The notes: generated from the sequence alone by a model not told the origin. Shown: positions 1-6,439, counted from the first letter of the stretch. The stretch is DNA of 34,465 bases from Ligilactobacillus pobuzihii E100301 = KCTC 13174 (GCF_000349725.1 NZ_KB714698.1:1-34465), one strand, 5' to 3'. Numbers and translations are program-made.

Positions 1-14
1 TTGTTTGATCACTT

Positions 15-42
15 AAAAGTCTAACCTTATTGGGCTTTTTTT
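15..42 (+). terminator. Possible terminator of a gene left of the window
   Basis: A 10-bp stem (15-24 with 30-39, several G-T pairs, 5-nt loop) runs into a T-run at 36-42. It would end plus-strand transcription entering from outside the window. The stem is AT-rich and no gene is visible to its left, so this is tentative. Confidence 0.4.
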
Positions 43-216
43 GTAAAATTTTGTACTAAATGTTTGATTGTTACGAACTAGCACCACACGTAAAATACTT
101 AATATTAGTACAAATTTCATCTATCTGCCTTTTCATCTGATAAAAATTATGACTACTTGTCTTTAAATTATAATAAATAGCTTTTGCCATTTTAAGTTAT
201 AATTTAAAAATTGAGT

Positions 217-246
217 TTGACATAATATCTCTATCTAGCATATAAT
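217..246 (+). promoter_or_regulatory. Sigma-A promoter of tRNA-Arg
   Basis: A perfect TTGACA (217-222) and a perfect TATAAT (241-246) are separated by 18 nt. The expected start lies a few bases before the mature tRNA at 260, as expected for a stable RNA gene. Confidence 0.85.
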
Positions 247-259
247 GTACTTTGTTGTT

Positions 260-333
260 GGTCCGGTAGCTCAGCTGGATAGAGCATTCGCCTTCTAAGC
301 GAATTGTCGAGAGTTCGAATCTCTCCCGGATCA
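260..333 (+). tRNA. tRNA-Arg (anticodon TCT)
   Basis: The cloverleaf folds cleanly. The acceptor stem is 260-266 with 326-332 (one G-T pair), the D-stem 269-272/282-285, the anticodon stem 287-291/299-303 with loop CTTCTAA, and the T-stem 309-313/321-325 around TTCGAAT. The discriminator is A333. The anticodon TCT reads AGA arginine codons. The 3' CCA is not encoded (TAAA follows), so it must be added after transcription. The gene stands alone between its own promoter and terminator. Confidence 0.97.
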
Positions 334-364
334 TAAAGTATGGTTTTAAATAAAATTTAAACCC

Positions 365-399
365 GTAGGAATGCTGTTATTACAGTATTCCTACTTTTT
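365..399 (+). terminator. Rho-independent terminator of tRNA-Arg
   Basis: A 13-bp stem (365-377 with 382-394, one G-T pair) with a TATT loop is followed by TTTTT (395-399). It lies 31 nt after the tRNA and ends its transcript. Confidence 0.9.
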
Positions 400-505
400 A
401 GTTAAAGGCAAATAAAGGATATTAATTTAAATTGTTACACGATTGGTGCACTATAATTCTTAAATAAAATTAGATAACAAGCCCGCTGAAAATAATTTTA
501 CGATA

Positions 506-546
506 AAAAAATAAAGACAGTCCAATTAAGGACTGTACTTTTTTAT
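506..546. terminator. Hairpin terminator, usable on both strands
   Basis: A 7-bp stem ACAGTCC/GGACTGT (517-523 with 530-536) is flanked by an A-run on the left and TTTTTT (539-544) on the right, so it can act in either direction. A possible plus-strand -10 (TATAAT, 452-457) lies upstream without a well-spaced -35. The transcript it ends is unknown. Confidence 0.6.
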
Positions 547-558
547 GTGGCGTGACGT

Positions 559-595
559 AAAAAAATAAGCTCACTTTCGACAAAGTGAGCTTATT
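559..595 (-). terminator. Rho-independent terminator, minus strand, orphan
   Basis: A perfect 14-bp stem (564-577 with 582-595, loop CGAC) is followed on the minus strand by a T-run (559-565). No minus-strand gene is visible just upstream of it. Its stem shares the AAGCTCACT sequence with the hairpin at 682-716. Confidence 0.75.
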
Positions 596-681
596 AAGCA
601 TTATAATATACACCAGTTTTAGGGGATAACTGATTAGGGTAATATAACATAAATTTATTTGGATGAATAATTGTGCAAAAT

Positions 682-752
682 AAAAAATAAACCCACCCTA
701 TCTTTAGAGTGAGCTTGTAGAGAATCGTCGTACATATCCTCTTCTCTCTTAC
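682..752 (-). ncRNA. Possible small RNA ending in its own terminator
   Basis: On the minus strand a TATAAT (764-759) precedes about 70 nt that end in a 12-bp stem (705-716 with 689-700, G-T pairs only in the minus-strand RNA) and a T-rich tail (688-682). No -35 box is obvious. The transcript could encode a 26-residue peptide starting MYDDSLQAHS, but the SD-like AGAGG is too close to the ATG. Size and shape recall antitoxin RNAs of Fst/par type I loci, but no Fst-like toxin frame was found. The promoter is weak, so this is tentative. Confidence 0.35.
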
Positions 753-863
753 AAACGTATTATAAAACTTAATACCTTATATTTCTACTAGTTTCCTAAT
801 TTTATATAAAATTATCGCTATTACCTATTAACCATTTACTTATCGTATACCACTTTTGTAAAT

Positions 864-902
864 TTACATAAAAACTATATCGCCATTTTTAGGAGTCGTC
901 AT
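864..902 (-). pseudogene. Possible remnant of a MazF/PemK-type toxin start
   Basis: The minus-strand frame reads MTTPKNGDIVFM and then stops. The pattern PK-x-GDIV is typical of the N-terminus of MazF/PemK endoribonuclease toxins. No continuation resembling MazF was found in any frame downstream, and no MazE-like partner upstream. If real, it is a stub of a deleted gene. Chance resemblance is possible with so few residues. Confidence 0.2.
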
Positions 903-1239
903 TTTCAAATCAACCTGTATCTTATTGGCCTTTCGTATAATTATGATCTGAAAAGTTATTTGTAGGAATGTAAAAGAGCACAAAAAAATCCGTAATGAAA
1001 AATATTTTAAATTAATTCAAACTAACATTCTAAAATACTTGAGTAATCTAAGAATATTTGGTTTTACTAGTTAGTATGAAAAAGAAATATCCAAAACCAC
1101 AATATTCATTTGACTAGATGAATATAGATTAGTTAAAACACCAAATAGTGCTGAACGCCAAATAACTAGTGTACTTTCAATGTCTTTAACTTCAAGGTTT
1201 TTATGTTGAATATCTGAAGCAAAAATAAACTTGTAGCTT

Positions 1240-1271
1240 AAAAAGACCCAAAACCAACTATTTTGGGTCTT
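1240..1271 (-). terminator. Terminator of the three-gene unknown operon
   Basis: A perfect 11-bp stem (1243-1253 with 1261-1271) reads into a T-run on the minus strand (1244-1240). It lies just after the stop codon at 1280 and closes the operon that starts at 3634. Confidence 0.9.
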
Positions 1272-1279
1272 CTAGATAT

Positions 1280-1744
1280 TCAATACGCAAACATTTCTAA
1301 GAAATGCTCCTCGATTTGCGTCCTTGAAAATTGCAAATCAACCAGTCCAAACTTTATATACATATGCCAAGCATGTATTAAAGCATCTTTTTGATGTCGA
1401 AAATAAGAATTTTCAATTTGTTGATTTAAAATTAGATAAAGAGTATTAAATGACTTGCTTGGCCACTTATTTCCCATAACACTCAACTCTTCGTCAGTCA
1501 GCAAAAATTTATCTATGATAATTTGTTGACTAGCTACAAGTAAAAAACGACAAAGTCCATTACAATAATTATCCAAAATAACTGTCTGATCTCCACCCCG
1601 TGAATTTAACATCAACTCACTAATGGACAATGATAAATCAGTATAAAGGACAGCGACCTGTTCTTTTTCTGAAAAATCCGTCCTTTTTAAATAAGACGGT
1701 AACATACTGTTTCTAGCCCGAATACTCATCTCATGAACGTTCAC
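1280..1744 (-). CDS. dUTPase_2/MazG-fold-like protein, probably catalytically dead
   Basis: 154 residues, with a GTG start preceded by AAGAGGG at 8-9 nt. I see no signal peptide or membrane segment. The layout of helices resembles the all-alpha dimeric dUTPases (dUTPase_2): an ISEL..N segment at 41-47, LDNYCNGLCRFLL at 57-69 in the place of the family's EEYVDxLHF motif, and an F....QIEEHF segment near 139-148. In active members two acidic pairs (ExxE and ExxD) bind magnesium. Here the corresponding residues appear to be S40/E43 and N59/N62, so three of four are lost. It is the last gene of the operon, 14 nt after its neighbour. The family match comes from motif memory, and the loss of activity is inferred. 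It may serve as a structural or nucleotide-sensing subunit. Confidence 0.6.
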   Translation of the reverse strand: MNVHEMSIRARNSMLPSYLKRTDFSEKEQVAVLYTDLSLSISELMLNSRGGDQTVILDNYCNGLCRFLLVASQQIIIDKFLLTDEELSVMGNKWPSKSFNTLYLILNQQIENSYFRHQKDALIHAWHMYIKFGLVDLQFSRTQIEEHFLEMFAY

Positions 1745-1758
1745 GAAACTAACCCTCT

Positions 1759-2751
1759 TTAATTAAAATATCTAGGATCTACTTGTATCTCAAGTGTATT
1801 TATATTATCCAAGTACCAATCCCGAATAAAATCATAGTTGAACAGTAAATCAAACCAAGAAAGTGTTGCTTCTCGATCTTTCACATTTATTGCCCATTGT
1901 TCTTTCTTATTACCAATCAATTGATGTTCAGTTCCAAAAGTAACCACCAAACCAGATTTTAAATCTAAAATTGCTTCTCCCTTTGGACCTGTCTGTAGCA
2001 TATAGCCCGCACGTGAAGCAACAACGAATAATTTATCCAATGCTTCTTGGGGTATATCCGATTTAATTATTGCATAAACTGCGGAATTAGATTGATCTAA
2101 AATATTAAAATCAACATCAAAGCCAAAATCCTCTTTGAAGAATTTCCCCATTTTGATCAACAGTAAAACAAATTTTCTAACTGTCGGGTAAACAAATTTT
2201 TCATGGTAGTTCTCAACTAATAAAGAAGTGATCGCCGCCGCATTAAATTTAACTATATGTTTAGCGAAGTTTAAGTAAAATAACTGTGCTCCATTTTGTT
2301 TTTCAACGTAATAAGCTCCACCCTCATTTACAGGGTCAACTTGAAATACAAAATAACCTTGATTATTAATGCCAGGGAATTCTTGATATAGTTCATGGTT
2401 ATGCTCACTTGATTGTAATATTAATTGGTCACTATTATGTTGCTGTAATAATCTACTGAGAAAAATTAAGTAAAAATCAGACCTGCTGTACTGTTGTGGA
2501 AAAACCAAAAAAGCTGAATTCAAACGATAGCTGATCAGTTGCATAGCTGAATCCAATAGTTCATGTGGATCTGAAGTATTTATTAAACGATCCAATAATT
2601 CTGTGAATGCTATACCCGAATTCAAGCTATCTTTAAGCTGTTCATTATAATTTTGCAGTCGTGAAGAGGTACTAACAACACTTTCTTGTTTGAAAGTATC
2701 AACGCTTCCGTCTGGTTGAAAAATAACAGTTTTACTTTGCTCCTTATTCAT
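1759..2751 (-). CDS. Protein of unknown function (330 aa), middle gene of operon
   Basis: I do not recognise this family. The ATG at 2751 is chosen because AGGTGA lies 8 nt upstream; an in-frame ATG two codons earlier is too close to it. The frame overlaps the end of the upstream gene by 8 nt, suggesting coupled translation. No signal peptide, transmembrane helix or nucleotide-binding motif is seen. The first 35 residues are polar. The middle is hydrophobic and aromatic (stretches such as YFVFQVD and LFYLNFAKHIVKF), and the C-terminal third is rich in charged and aromatic residues, ending QVDPRYFN. It looks soluble. The tight packing between a coiled-coil gene and a dUTPase-like gene suggests the three products work together, but the sequence does not say how. 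Confidence 0.8.
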   Translation of the reverse strand: MNKEQSKTVIFQPDGSVDTFKQESVVSTSSRLQNYNEQLKDSLNSGIAFTELLDRLINTSDPHELLDSAMQLISYRLNSAFLVFPQQYSRSDFYLIFLSRLLQQHNSDQLILQSSEHNHELYQEFPGINNQGYFVFQVDPVNEGGAYYVEKQNGAQLFYLNFAKHIVKFNAAAITSLLVENYHEKFVYPTVRKFVLLLIKMGKFFKEDFGFDVDFNILDQSNSAVYAIIKSDIPQEALDKLFVVASRAGYMLQTGPKGEAILDLKSGLVVTFGTEHQLIGNKKEQWAINVKDREATLSWFDLLFNYDFIRDWYLDNINTLEIQVDPRYFN

Positions 2752-3634
2752 CAGCATTCACCTGCCCTTGAATAGTAACTAGGTTTGCAATATAGTCACG
2801 ATACAAAACTTGATTTTTTGCTTCAAAATTTTCAAAGCTCCCAAATTTTGCCACTATACTTTGTTTTTCATAACTCAATAATGTATCTTCTTTTGACAAT
2901 TCCAAAATACGGCTTTCATTTTGTCTGATCTGCTGGTAAGCATTGTTTGAGGTTTCATCAACCTCCGTTAACTTGCTTAACTGATCGATTAAATTTTGTT
3001 TTTCTTCTTTTTGCCGGTTAGCTTCCCATGGCATAACTTTTTCTTGCGAGATTTGTTTGATCTGGGAACGTAAATTAGCTTTCTCCTCATCACGCTTATC
3101 TTGTGAATCAATTAATTCTTGCAACTGATCATTTTCCACCGAGATCTGTTCAATTTGATCACTATTAAGACGTTTTTGCTGCGTTTCTAATTCAAATGTC
3201 CGAGCCAATTTGTGATATTCAACTTCATCAAAATTAAAACTAACATTCAAAACATCTAAAGTTCCAAATAAACGACGTCCCCACCAATTACCGAAATAAA
3301 ATTGATATTGTCCTTCTCCTATTTCTTCAAAGTAAAAGAAAGGATAATTTTTACGCAAAAAAGTAATTAATTTTTTGCTTAAAAAAGCGCTTAACTTGTC
3401 ATGCAAATCTTCTACTAACGCTTCGTTACTTGGATCAGCCGAAATATGACGTGCCTGTTGTACTTCACGAGCGTATTTTTCAGAATCTATTAATTGGTAG
3501 ACCAATCTATCATCTTGATCTTTCAGCGCAGCATGAAGCGTTTCAAGATAGCGACTTTTGCTAACAACAGCCTTGATCACTGCTGAAGTTGCAGTGTCAT
3601 GATCCGATAAAACAAATTCATTTGTATTCGCCAT
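2744..3634 (-). CDS. Coiled-coil protein of unknown function (296 aa), first gene of operon
   Basis: The ATG start is preceded by AGGAGAG at 6 nt. Residues 1-60 are charged and helical. Residues 85-135 form a compact aromatic segment (PFFYFEE, YQFYFGNWWGRRLFG). Residues about 135-260 are almost entirely charged heptad-like sequence rich in E, Q, K and L, a long coiled coil. The tail (260-290) is again hydrophobic. Proteins of this kind in lactobacilli are sometimes labelled exonuclease SbcC because of the coiled coil, but there is no Walker A or ATPase head here, so I do not use that name. It leads the operon, and its leader contains the 10-nt match described at 3652-3661. Function unknown. 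Confidence 0.8.
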   Translation of the reverse strand: MANTNEFVLSDHDTATSAVIKAVVSKSRYLETLHAALKDQDDRLVYQLIDSEKYAREVQQARHISADPSNEALVEDLHDKLSAFLSKKLITFLRKNYPFFYFEEIGEGQYQFYFGNWWGRRLFGTLDVLNVSFNFDEVEYHKLARTFELETQQKRLNSDQIEQISVENDQLQELIDSQDKRDEEKANLRSQIKQISQEKVMPWEANRQKEEKQNLIDQLSKLTEVDETSNNAYQQIRQNESRILELSKEDTLLSYEKQSIVAKFGSFENFEAKNQVLYRDYIANLVTIQGQVNADE

Positions 3635-3651
3635 GTTTATCTCTCCTAATA

Positions 3652-3661
3652 TAGCAATGAA
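3652..3661. promoter_or_regulatory. SD-adjacent site complementary to a hairpin loop of the upstream gene
   Basis: The plus strand reads TAGCAATGAA here. In the minus-strand mRNA this gives UUCAUUGCUA, lying 5 nt before the AGGAGAG of the operon. The same ten bases, TAGCAATGAA, occur on the minus strand at 3824-3815, where they form the apical loop of the hairpin after the TnpB-like gene. The two RNAs, or one read-through RNA, could pair, masking or exposing the ribosome-binding site. Confidence 0.35.
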
Positions 3662-3794
3662 AACAGTTTACATCGCTCGTCTAATGTTTTAATTGTGACA
3701 TATAAGACTTATAAGTTCAACTGTATCGGACTATTGATATAACAATGTTTTGATTTCAGAAACTAATAAAAACTATCCAAGATGGGCAAACACA

Positions 3795-3846
3795 AAAATA
3801 ATGGATATACTCACTTCATTGCTAAAGTAGGTATACCCATTATTTT
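3795..3846 (-). terminator. Long hairpin after the TnpB-like gene
   Basis: Outer arms 3795-3804 with 3837-3846 (10 bp) and inner arms 3806-3810 with 3831-3835 form a long stem. A further 4-bp stem closes an 8-nt loop, UAGCAAUG on the minus strand. A T-rich run (3798-3794) follows on the minus strand, 14 nt after the stop codon at 3860. It can work as a rho-independent terminator, and its loop may have a second role. In TnpB loci the guide RNA lies in this position, so a structured non-terminator RNA is an alternative. Confidence 0.7.
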
Positions 3847-3859
3847 ATTCATTCCATGA

Positions 3860-4876
3860 TCAATAATTAAGCGTTGTTAAAAAATCATTAACTCCCAGGG
3901 TAGAATTAGTTAAATTCTGCCTTAAGGAATTGACCAAACCATCGATATCATTAATTTCTTGCGTATTCTTTGAATGTCTGATCACAGTGGCTTTTTCAAA
4001 ATCATTATGACAATTTATTTGCTTTTCTTTTGAAACCCTGACTTTCAAATTGGAAGCAGAAATTTTTGATAATAAAAAAATCAGAAAATGGTATTTCTCC
4101 AAAGTAGATAGAGTTGTTGGTATTTCAACTGGAATTTGTGAACCTAAAATGATAATTCCTGTTAATCTTGAAGCTTTGCTTTTCTTAAAAATTTCATCAT
4201 AATACATAAAAGCGTCTAATTTCTTAAACACTAAATTTTTATTTTTTTTATCGTTCAACAAATGATAATAAGAAAAACTACTTCCATTACTTAAAAATAC
4301 TAACTTACGTTTACCTAAATTGACGCCTAGCCAGGTGTCATCTTGTTTTTGTGGTTTCTCAAAAGGCCAAGAACTATAGATTCGTGCCCTATATGTTTCT
4401 CCTAAACGATAAATAAACATAAAAGTAATTTTATTAAAGCAATGTTCCCACGGACACTCGATCGGTATAGTACCTAAGGTTGGTAATAATAATAAATTAT
4501 TGACTAACAAAGCCTCGCCAGGTTCTTTCGTAAATAAACAACATAAACCTCCATTCAAAATAAATTCAGCCGAAAAGCCAAAATTTAGTTTGTTTTCTTC
4601 ATTTTCTGCAATTTGACAGTTAAAACGATACTGGGCCAGTGAACCAATTATCGTATTCATTGCCAAACGACTAAGATGATGATTACCTCTATTTAGAAAT
4701 TTCTTGACAATTTGTTGACTTTTAGCGACGATCATCTCATCTGAATCTGTTTTTGAGATCAACTTTTTAAGTTCGCGGATCACATTTGTGCTTAAATCCA
4801 AACATTTTCTAATATTACTGATTTGGTCGTCTTGTGGATAGATTTTTAAATCACAATATTCTTTCACTGTTTCCAC
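3860..4876 (-). CDS. TnpB/OrfB (IS200/IS605)-derived protein, predicted nuclease-dead
   Basis: 338 residues from a GTG with AGGAG 8 nt upstream; an earlier in-frame GTG (4885) sits on the RBS. The protein follows TnpB (OrfB) throughout: KIYPQDDQ at 11-18 matches the N-terminal YP..xQ motif, LLLLPTLG at 128-135 the conserved LPKLG strand, YRARIYSS at 162-169 the strand before RuvC, and LGVNLGKRKLVFLSNG at 183-198 the RuvC-I core (G-[IV]-D-L-G...SDG). LS....F...L and V.V follow at about 256-281. The RuvC-I aspartate is Asn186. The RuvC-II glutamate falls near L244/G245. The CxxC zinc ribbon is missing, so the chain is shorter than TnpB. No TnpA is nearby. Homology rests on motif order; loss of cleavage is inferred. 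It may be a domesticated RNA-guided binder like TldR, or a decaying transposon gene, although the frame is intact. Confidence 0.6.
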   Translation of the reverse strand: METVKEYCDLKIYPQDDQISNIRKCLDLSTNVIRELKKLISKTDSDEMIVAKSQQIVKKFLNRGNHHLSRLAMNTIIGSLAQYRFNCQIAENEENKLNFGFSAEFILNGGLCCLFTKEPGEALLVNNLLLLPTLGTIPIECPWEHCFNKITFMFIYRLGETYRARIYSSWPFEKPQKQDDTWLGVNLGKRKLVFLSNGSSFSYYHLLNDKKNKNLVFKKLDAFMYYDEIFKKSKASRLTGIIILGSQIPVEIPTTLSTLEKYHFLIFLLSKISASNLKVRVSKEKQINCHNDFEKATVIRHSKNTQEINDIDGLVNSLRQNLTNSTLGVNDFLTTLNY

Positions 4877-4898
4877 TTGCTTCACTCCTCATGATTTT

Positions 4899-4918
4899 TA
4901 CTTATACAATAATAAGTA
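4899..4918 (-). promoter_or_regulatory. Inverted repeat over the likely -10 of the TnpB-like gene
   Basis: TACTTAT-N6-ATAAGTA is a perfect 7-bp inverted repeat that covers the only -10-like sequence (TATAAG) upstream of the GTG at 4876. The palindrome ACTTATAAGT (3707-3716) lies in the leader/promoter region of the next operon. They may be binding sites for one regulator, but AT-rich sequence makes chance matches common. Confidence 0.3.
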
Positions 4919-4981
4919 CGCAAAAAGATGAACTTTCTTTTTTAAAAAAGAGGAATGTTTCTCAATAATGTACATAGTGGC

Positions 4982-5038
4982 ATACTGTCGATGAAAATTA
5001 CTGATGAGCTTGACAGTATAATTTAAATAAATTGTAAT
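4982..5038 (+). promoter_or_regulatory. Orphan plus-strand promoter with overlapping inverted repeat
   Basis: TTGACA (5010-5015), a 17-nt spacer and TGTAAT (5033-5038) form a good sigma-A promoter pointing right. No plus-strand gene follows before mvaS, which is on the other strand. An 8-bp perfect inverted repeat, ATACTGTC (4982-4989) and GACAGTAT (5012-5019), overlaps the -35 box, as an operator would. The product could be a small RNA or an antisense transcript into mvaS. The rest of the 4877-5199 gap shows only the mvaS terminator and the control region of the TnpB-like gene. Confidence 0.45.
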
Positions 5039-5151
5039 TTAGACTGCTAAAGATCCCTGATTTAGGTTATGTGTACGCGAAATAATATTCTCTTTTTTTC
5101 TTCATTAAAATTATAAAGTCGGGATTCAAAGACTCTGCGCTGCATAACAAT

Positions 5152-5189
5152 AAAAAAGGCTAAAAAATCAAAAATCGATTTTCCAAGCC
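5152..5189 (-). terminator. Terminator of mvaS
   Basis: Arms GGCT/AGCC (5158-5161 with 5186-5189), extended by A/T pairs and an inner AAAATC-GATTTT stem, are followed on the minus strand by TTTTTT (5157-5152). It lies directly after the mvaS stop codon. Confidence 0.7.
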
Positions 5190-5199
5190 CTTTAAAATA

Positions 5200-6363
5200 T
5201 TATTGACGTAAATATTGTCTCTGAGAATTTTTAATACCTGTCAAAACAAACGGTGCACGGTCACTCTTATAGTCAATGATCAACTCGTCTTTATTTTTTA
5301 AAGATTGACGATAAATATGTTCGTAATCAGTAACACTAACTTGATGCCGTTTTGCTAGCATAGTTGATACATGATCATTATTTACAAAATCTTCAAAACT
5401 ATCTTGTAATATCCCAGTAAAAAATTCACCTTGTGCGCCTGAACCATAACTAAATAGTCCGATTCGTTGTCCAGCAGTTAAACTTGAACTATTTTGTAAT
5501 AATGATAATAAACTTAAATAAAGTGATCCTGTATAAAGATTACCTACATTTCGGTTATACTCACGCGAAGCCTCAAACTGTTCTTTCAAGTTATCAGCAA
5601 TTTCTGGCTCTGTATCAGAAATGATGGTTCTTAATGCTTTTAATCCCATTTTTGTATAAGGTAGATGAAAGATAAAAGCACTGAAATCGCCTAAGGATAA
5701 ATTAGTTTGTTGCAAATAATTTAAATAAACTCGTTTGAAAAAATCTAAATAAATTTTTGCTGAATATTTACCTTCTACCAAAGCTTCAGTATGGCCCAAT
5801 GGACGCCAAAAATCCATCACATTTCTTGCATAATAAGCTGTTTTTGGCTCCAAAGCTAAAATCGCAGGATCACTAGACATCAATAAGGCAATGGCTCCAC
5901 CACCTTGCGTTGCTTCACCAGACGTTTTTAAACCGTATCGTGCTATATCAGCACCAATAACTAAAACTTTTTTATCAGGATGCAAATCCAAATACCCGCG
6001 TGCCATCGCGATCCCGGCAGTCGCTCCATAACAAGCCTGTTTAATTTCGAAAGCCCTCAAATTTTCTTGCAAGCCTAATAAATCTACCAAATACATCGCA
6101 GCAGATTTAGAATTATCAATACCAGACTCTGTACCAAAAACAACTAATCCTATTTTATTTTTGTCTTCTGATGTTAATATTTTTTCAGCAGCCGTGCATG
6201 CCATGGTAACTATATCCTGTGAAGGCGGTATAACTGCCATTTTTTGTTGTCCTAAACCTATCAAATATTTATTAGGTTCTTCATTTCTTGCCATGGCTAA
6301 TTCCGCCATATCTACATACAAATGCGACGTAGCAAAACCAATCTTATCAATTCCGATCTTCAT
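5200..6363 (-). CDS. mvaS: Hydroxymethylglutaryl-CoA synthase
   Basis: 387 residues. It condenses acetyl-CoA with acetoacetyl-CoA to HMG-CoA, the first committed step of the mevalonate route to isoprenoids used by lactic acid bacteria. The thiolase-fold catalytic residues are visible: Glu79 (GTES), the nucleophile Cys111 (KQACYGATAG) and His233 (FIFHLPYTK), at the positions expected for the bacterial enzyme. G-rich loops (GGGAIAL; GSGAQGEFF near the C-terminus) are intact. The ATG has AGGAG at 8 nt. The gene is monocistronic with its own terminator and diverges from acyP across 247 nt that contain an inverted repeat at 6440-6467. Confidence 0.97.
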   Translation of the reverse strand: MKIGIDKIGFATSHLYVDMAELAMARNEEPNKYLIGLGQQKMAVIPPSQDIVTMACTAAEKILTSEDKNKIGLVVFGTESGIDNSKSAAMYLVDLLGLQENLRAFEIKQACYGATAGIAMARGYLDLHPDKKVLVIGADIARYGLKTSGEATQGGGAIALLMSSDPAILALEPKTAYYARNVMDFWRPLGHTEALVEGKYSAKIYLDFFKRVYLNYLQQTNLSLGDFSAFIFHLPYTKMGLKALRTIISDTEPEIADNLKEQFEASREYNRNVGNLYTGSLYLSLLSLLQNSSSLTAGQRIGLFSYGSGAQGEFFTGILQDSFEDFVNNDHVSTMLAKRHQVSVTDYEHIYRQSLKNKDELIIDYKSDRAPFVLTGIKNSQRQYLRQ

Positions 6364-6439
6364 AAAATTAACTCCTATTTCATTCTTTTTTCTGTAAATG
6401 CTTTAATTTATTAAACCACTGTATAATAAGTTAAATCTT

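Larger units (their letters stand above)
400..1239. other. Gene-poor stretch with hairpins and possible gene remnants
   Basis: No convincing protein gene is present between the tRNA-Arg terminator and the terminator at 1240-1271. The stretch is very AT-rich. It holds three terminator-like hairpins (about 506-546, 559-595, 682-716), a possible short minus-strand RNA (682-752), a 12-codon fragment resembling the start of a MazF/PemK toxin (864-902), and an open frame without a start codon (1071-1271, minus). Placed next to a tRNA, it looks like a decayed accessory island, but no integrase or att repeat was seen. Confidence 0.6.

Noticed and set aside
260-333. tRNA-Arg 3' end as an attachment site for an integrated element
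   Set aside because: No second copy of the tRNA 3' end (GTTCGAATCTC...) was seen in the window, and no integrase gene is present.
5077-5125. 15-codon plus-strand frame (MCTRNN...) downstream of the orphan promoter
   Set aside because: No proper ribosome-binding site and no recognisable product; a non-coding transcript is more likely.
3635-5199. IS200/IS605 element around the TnpB-like gene
   Set aside because: No TnpA gene was found. Subterminal hairpin pairs with the usual end structure could not be identified by eye; a structure search would be needed.
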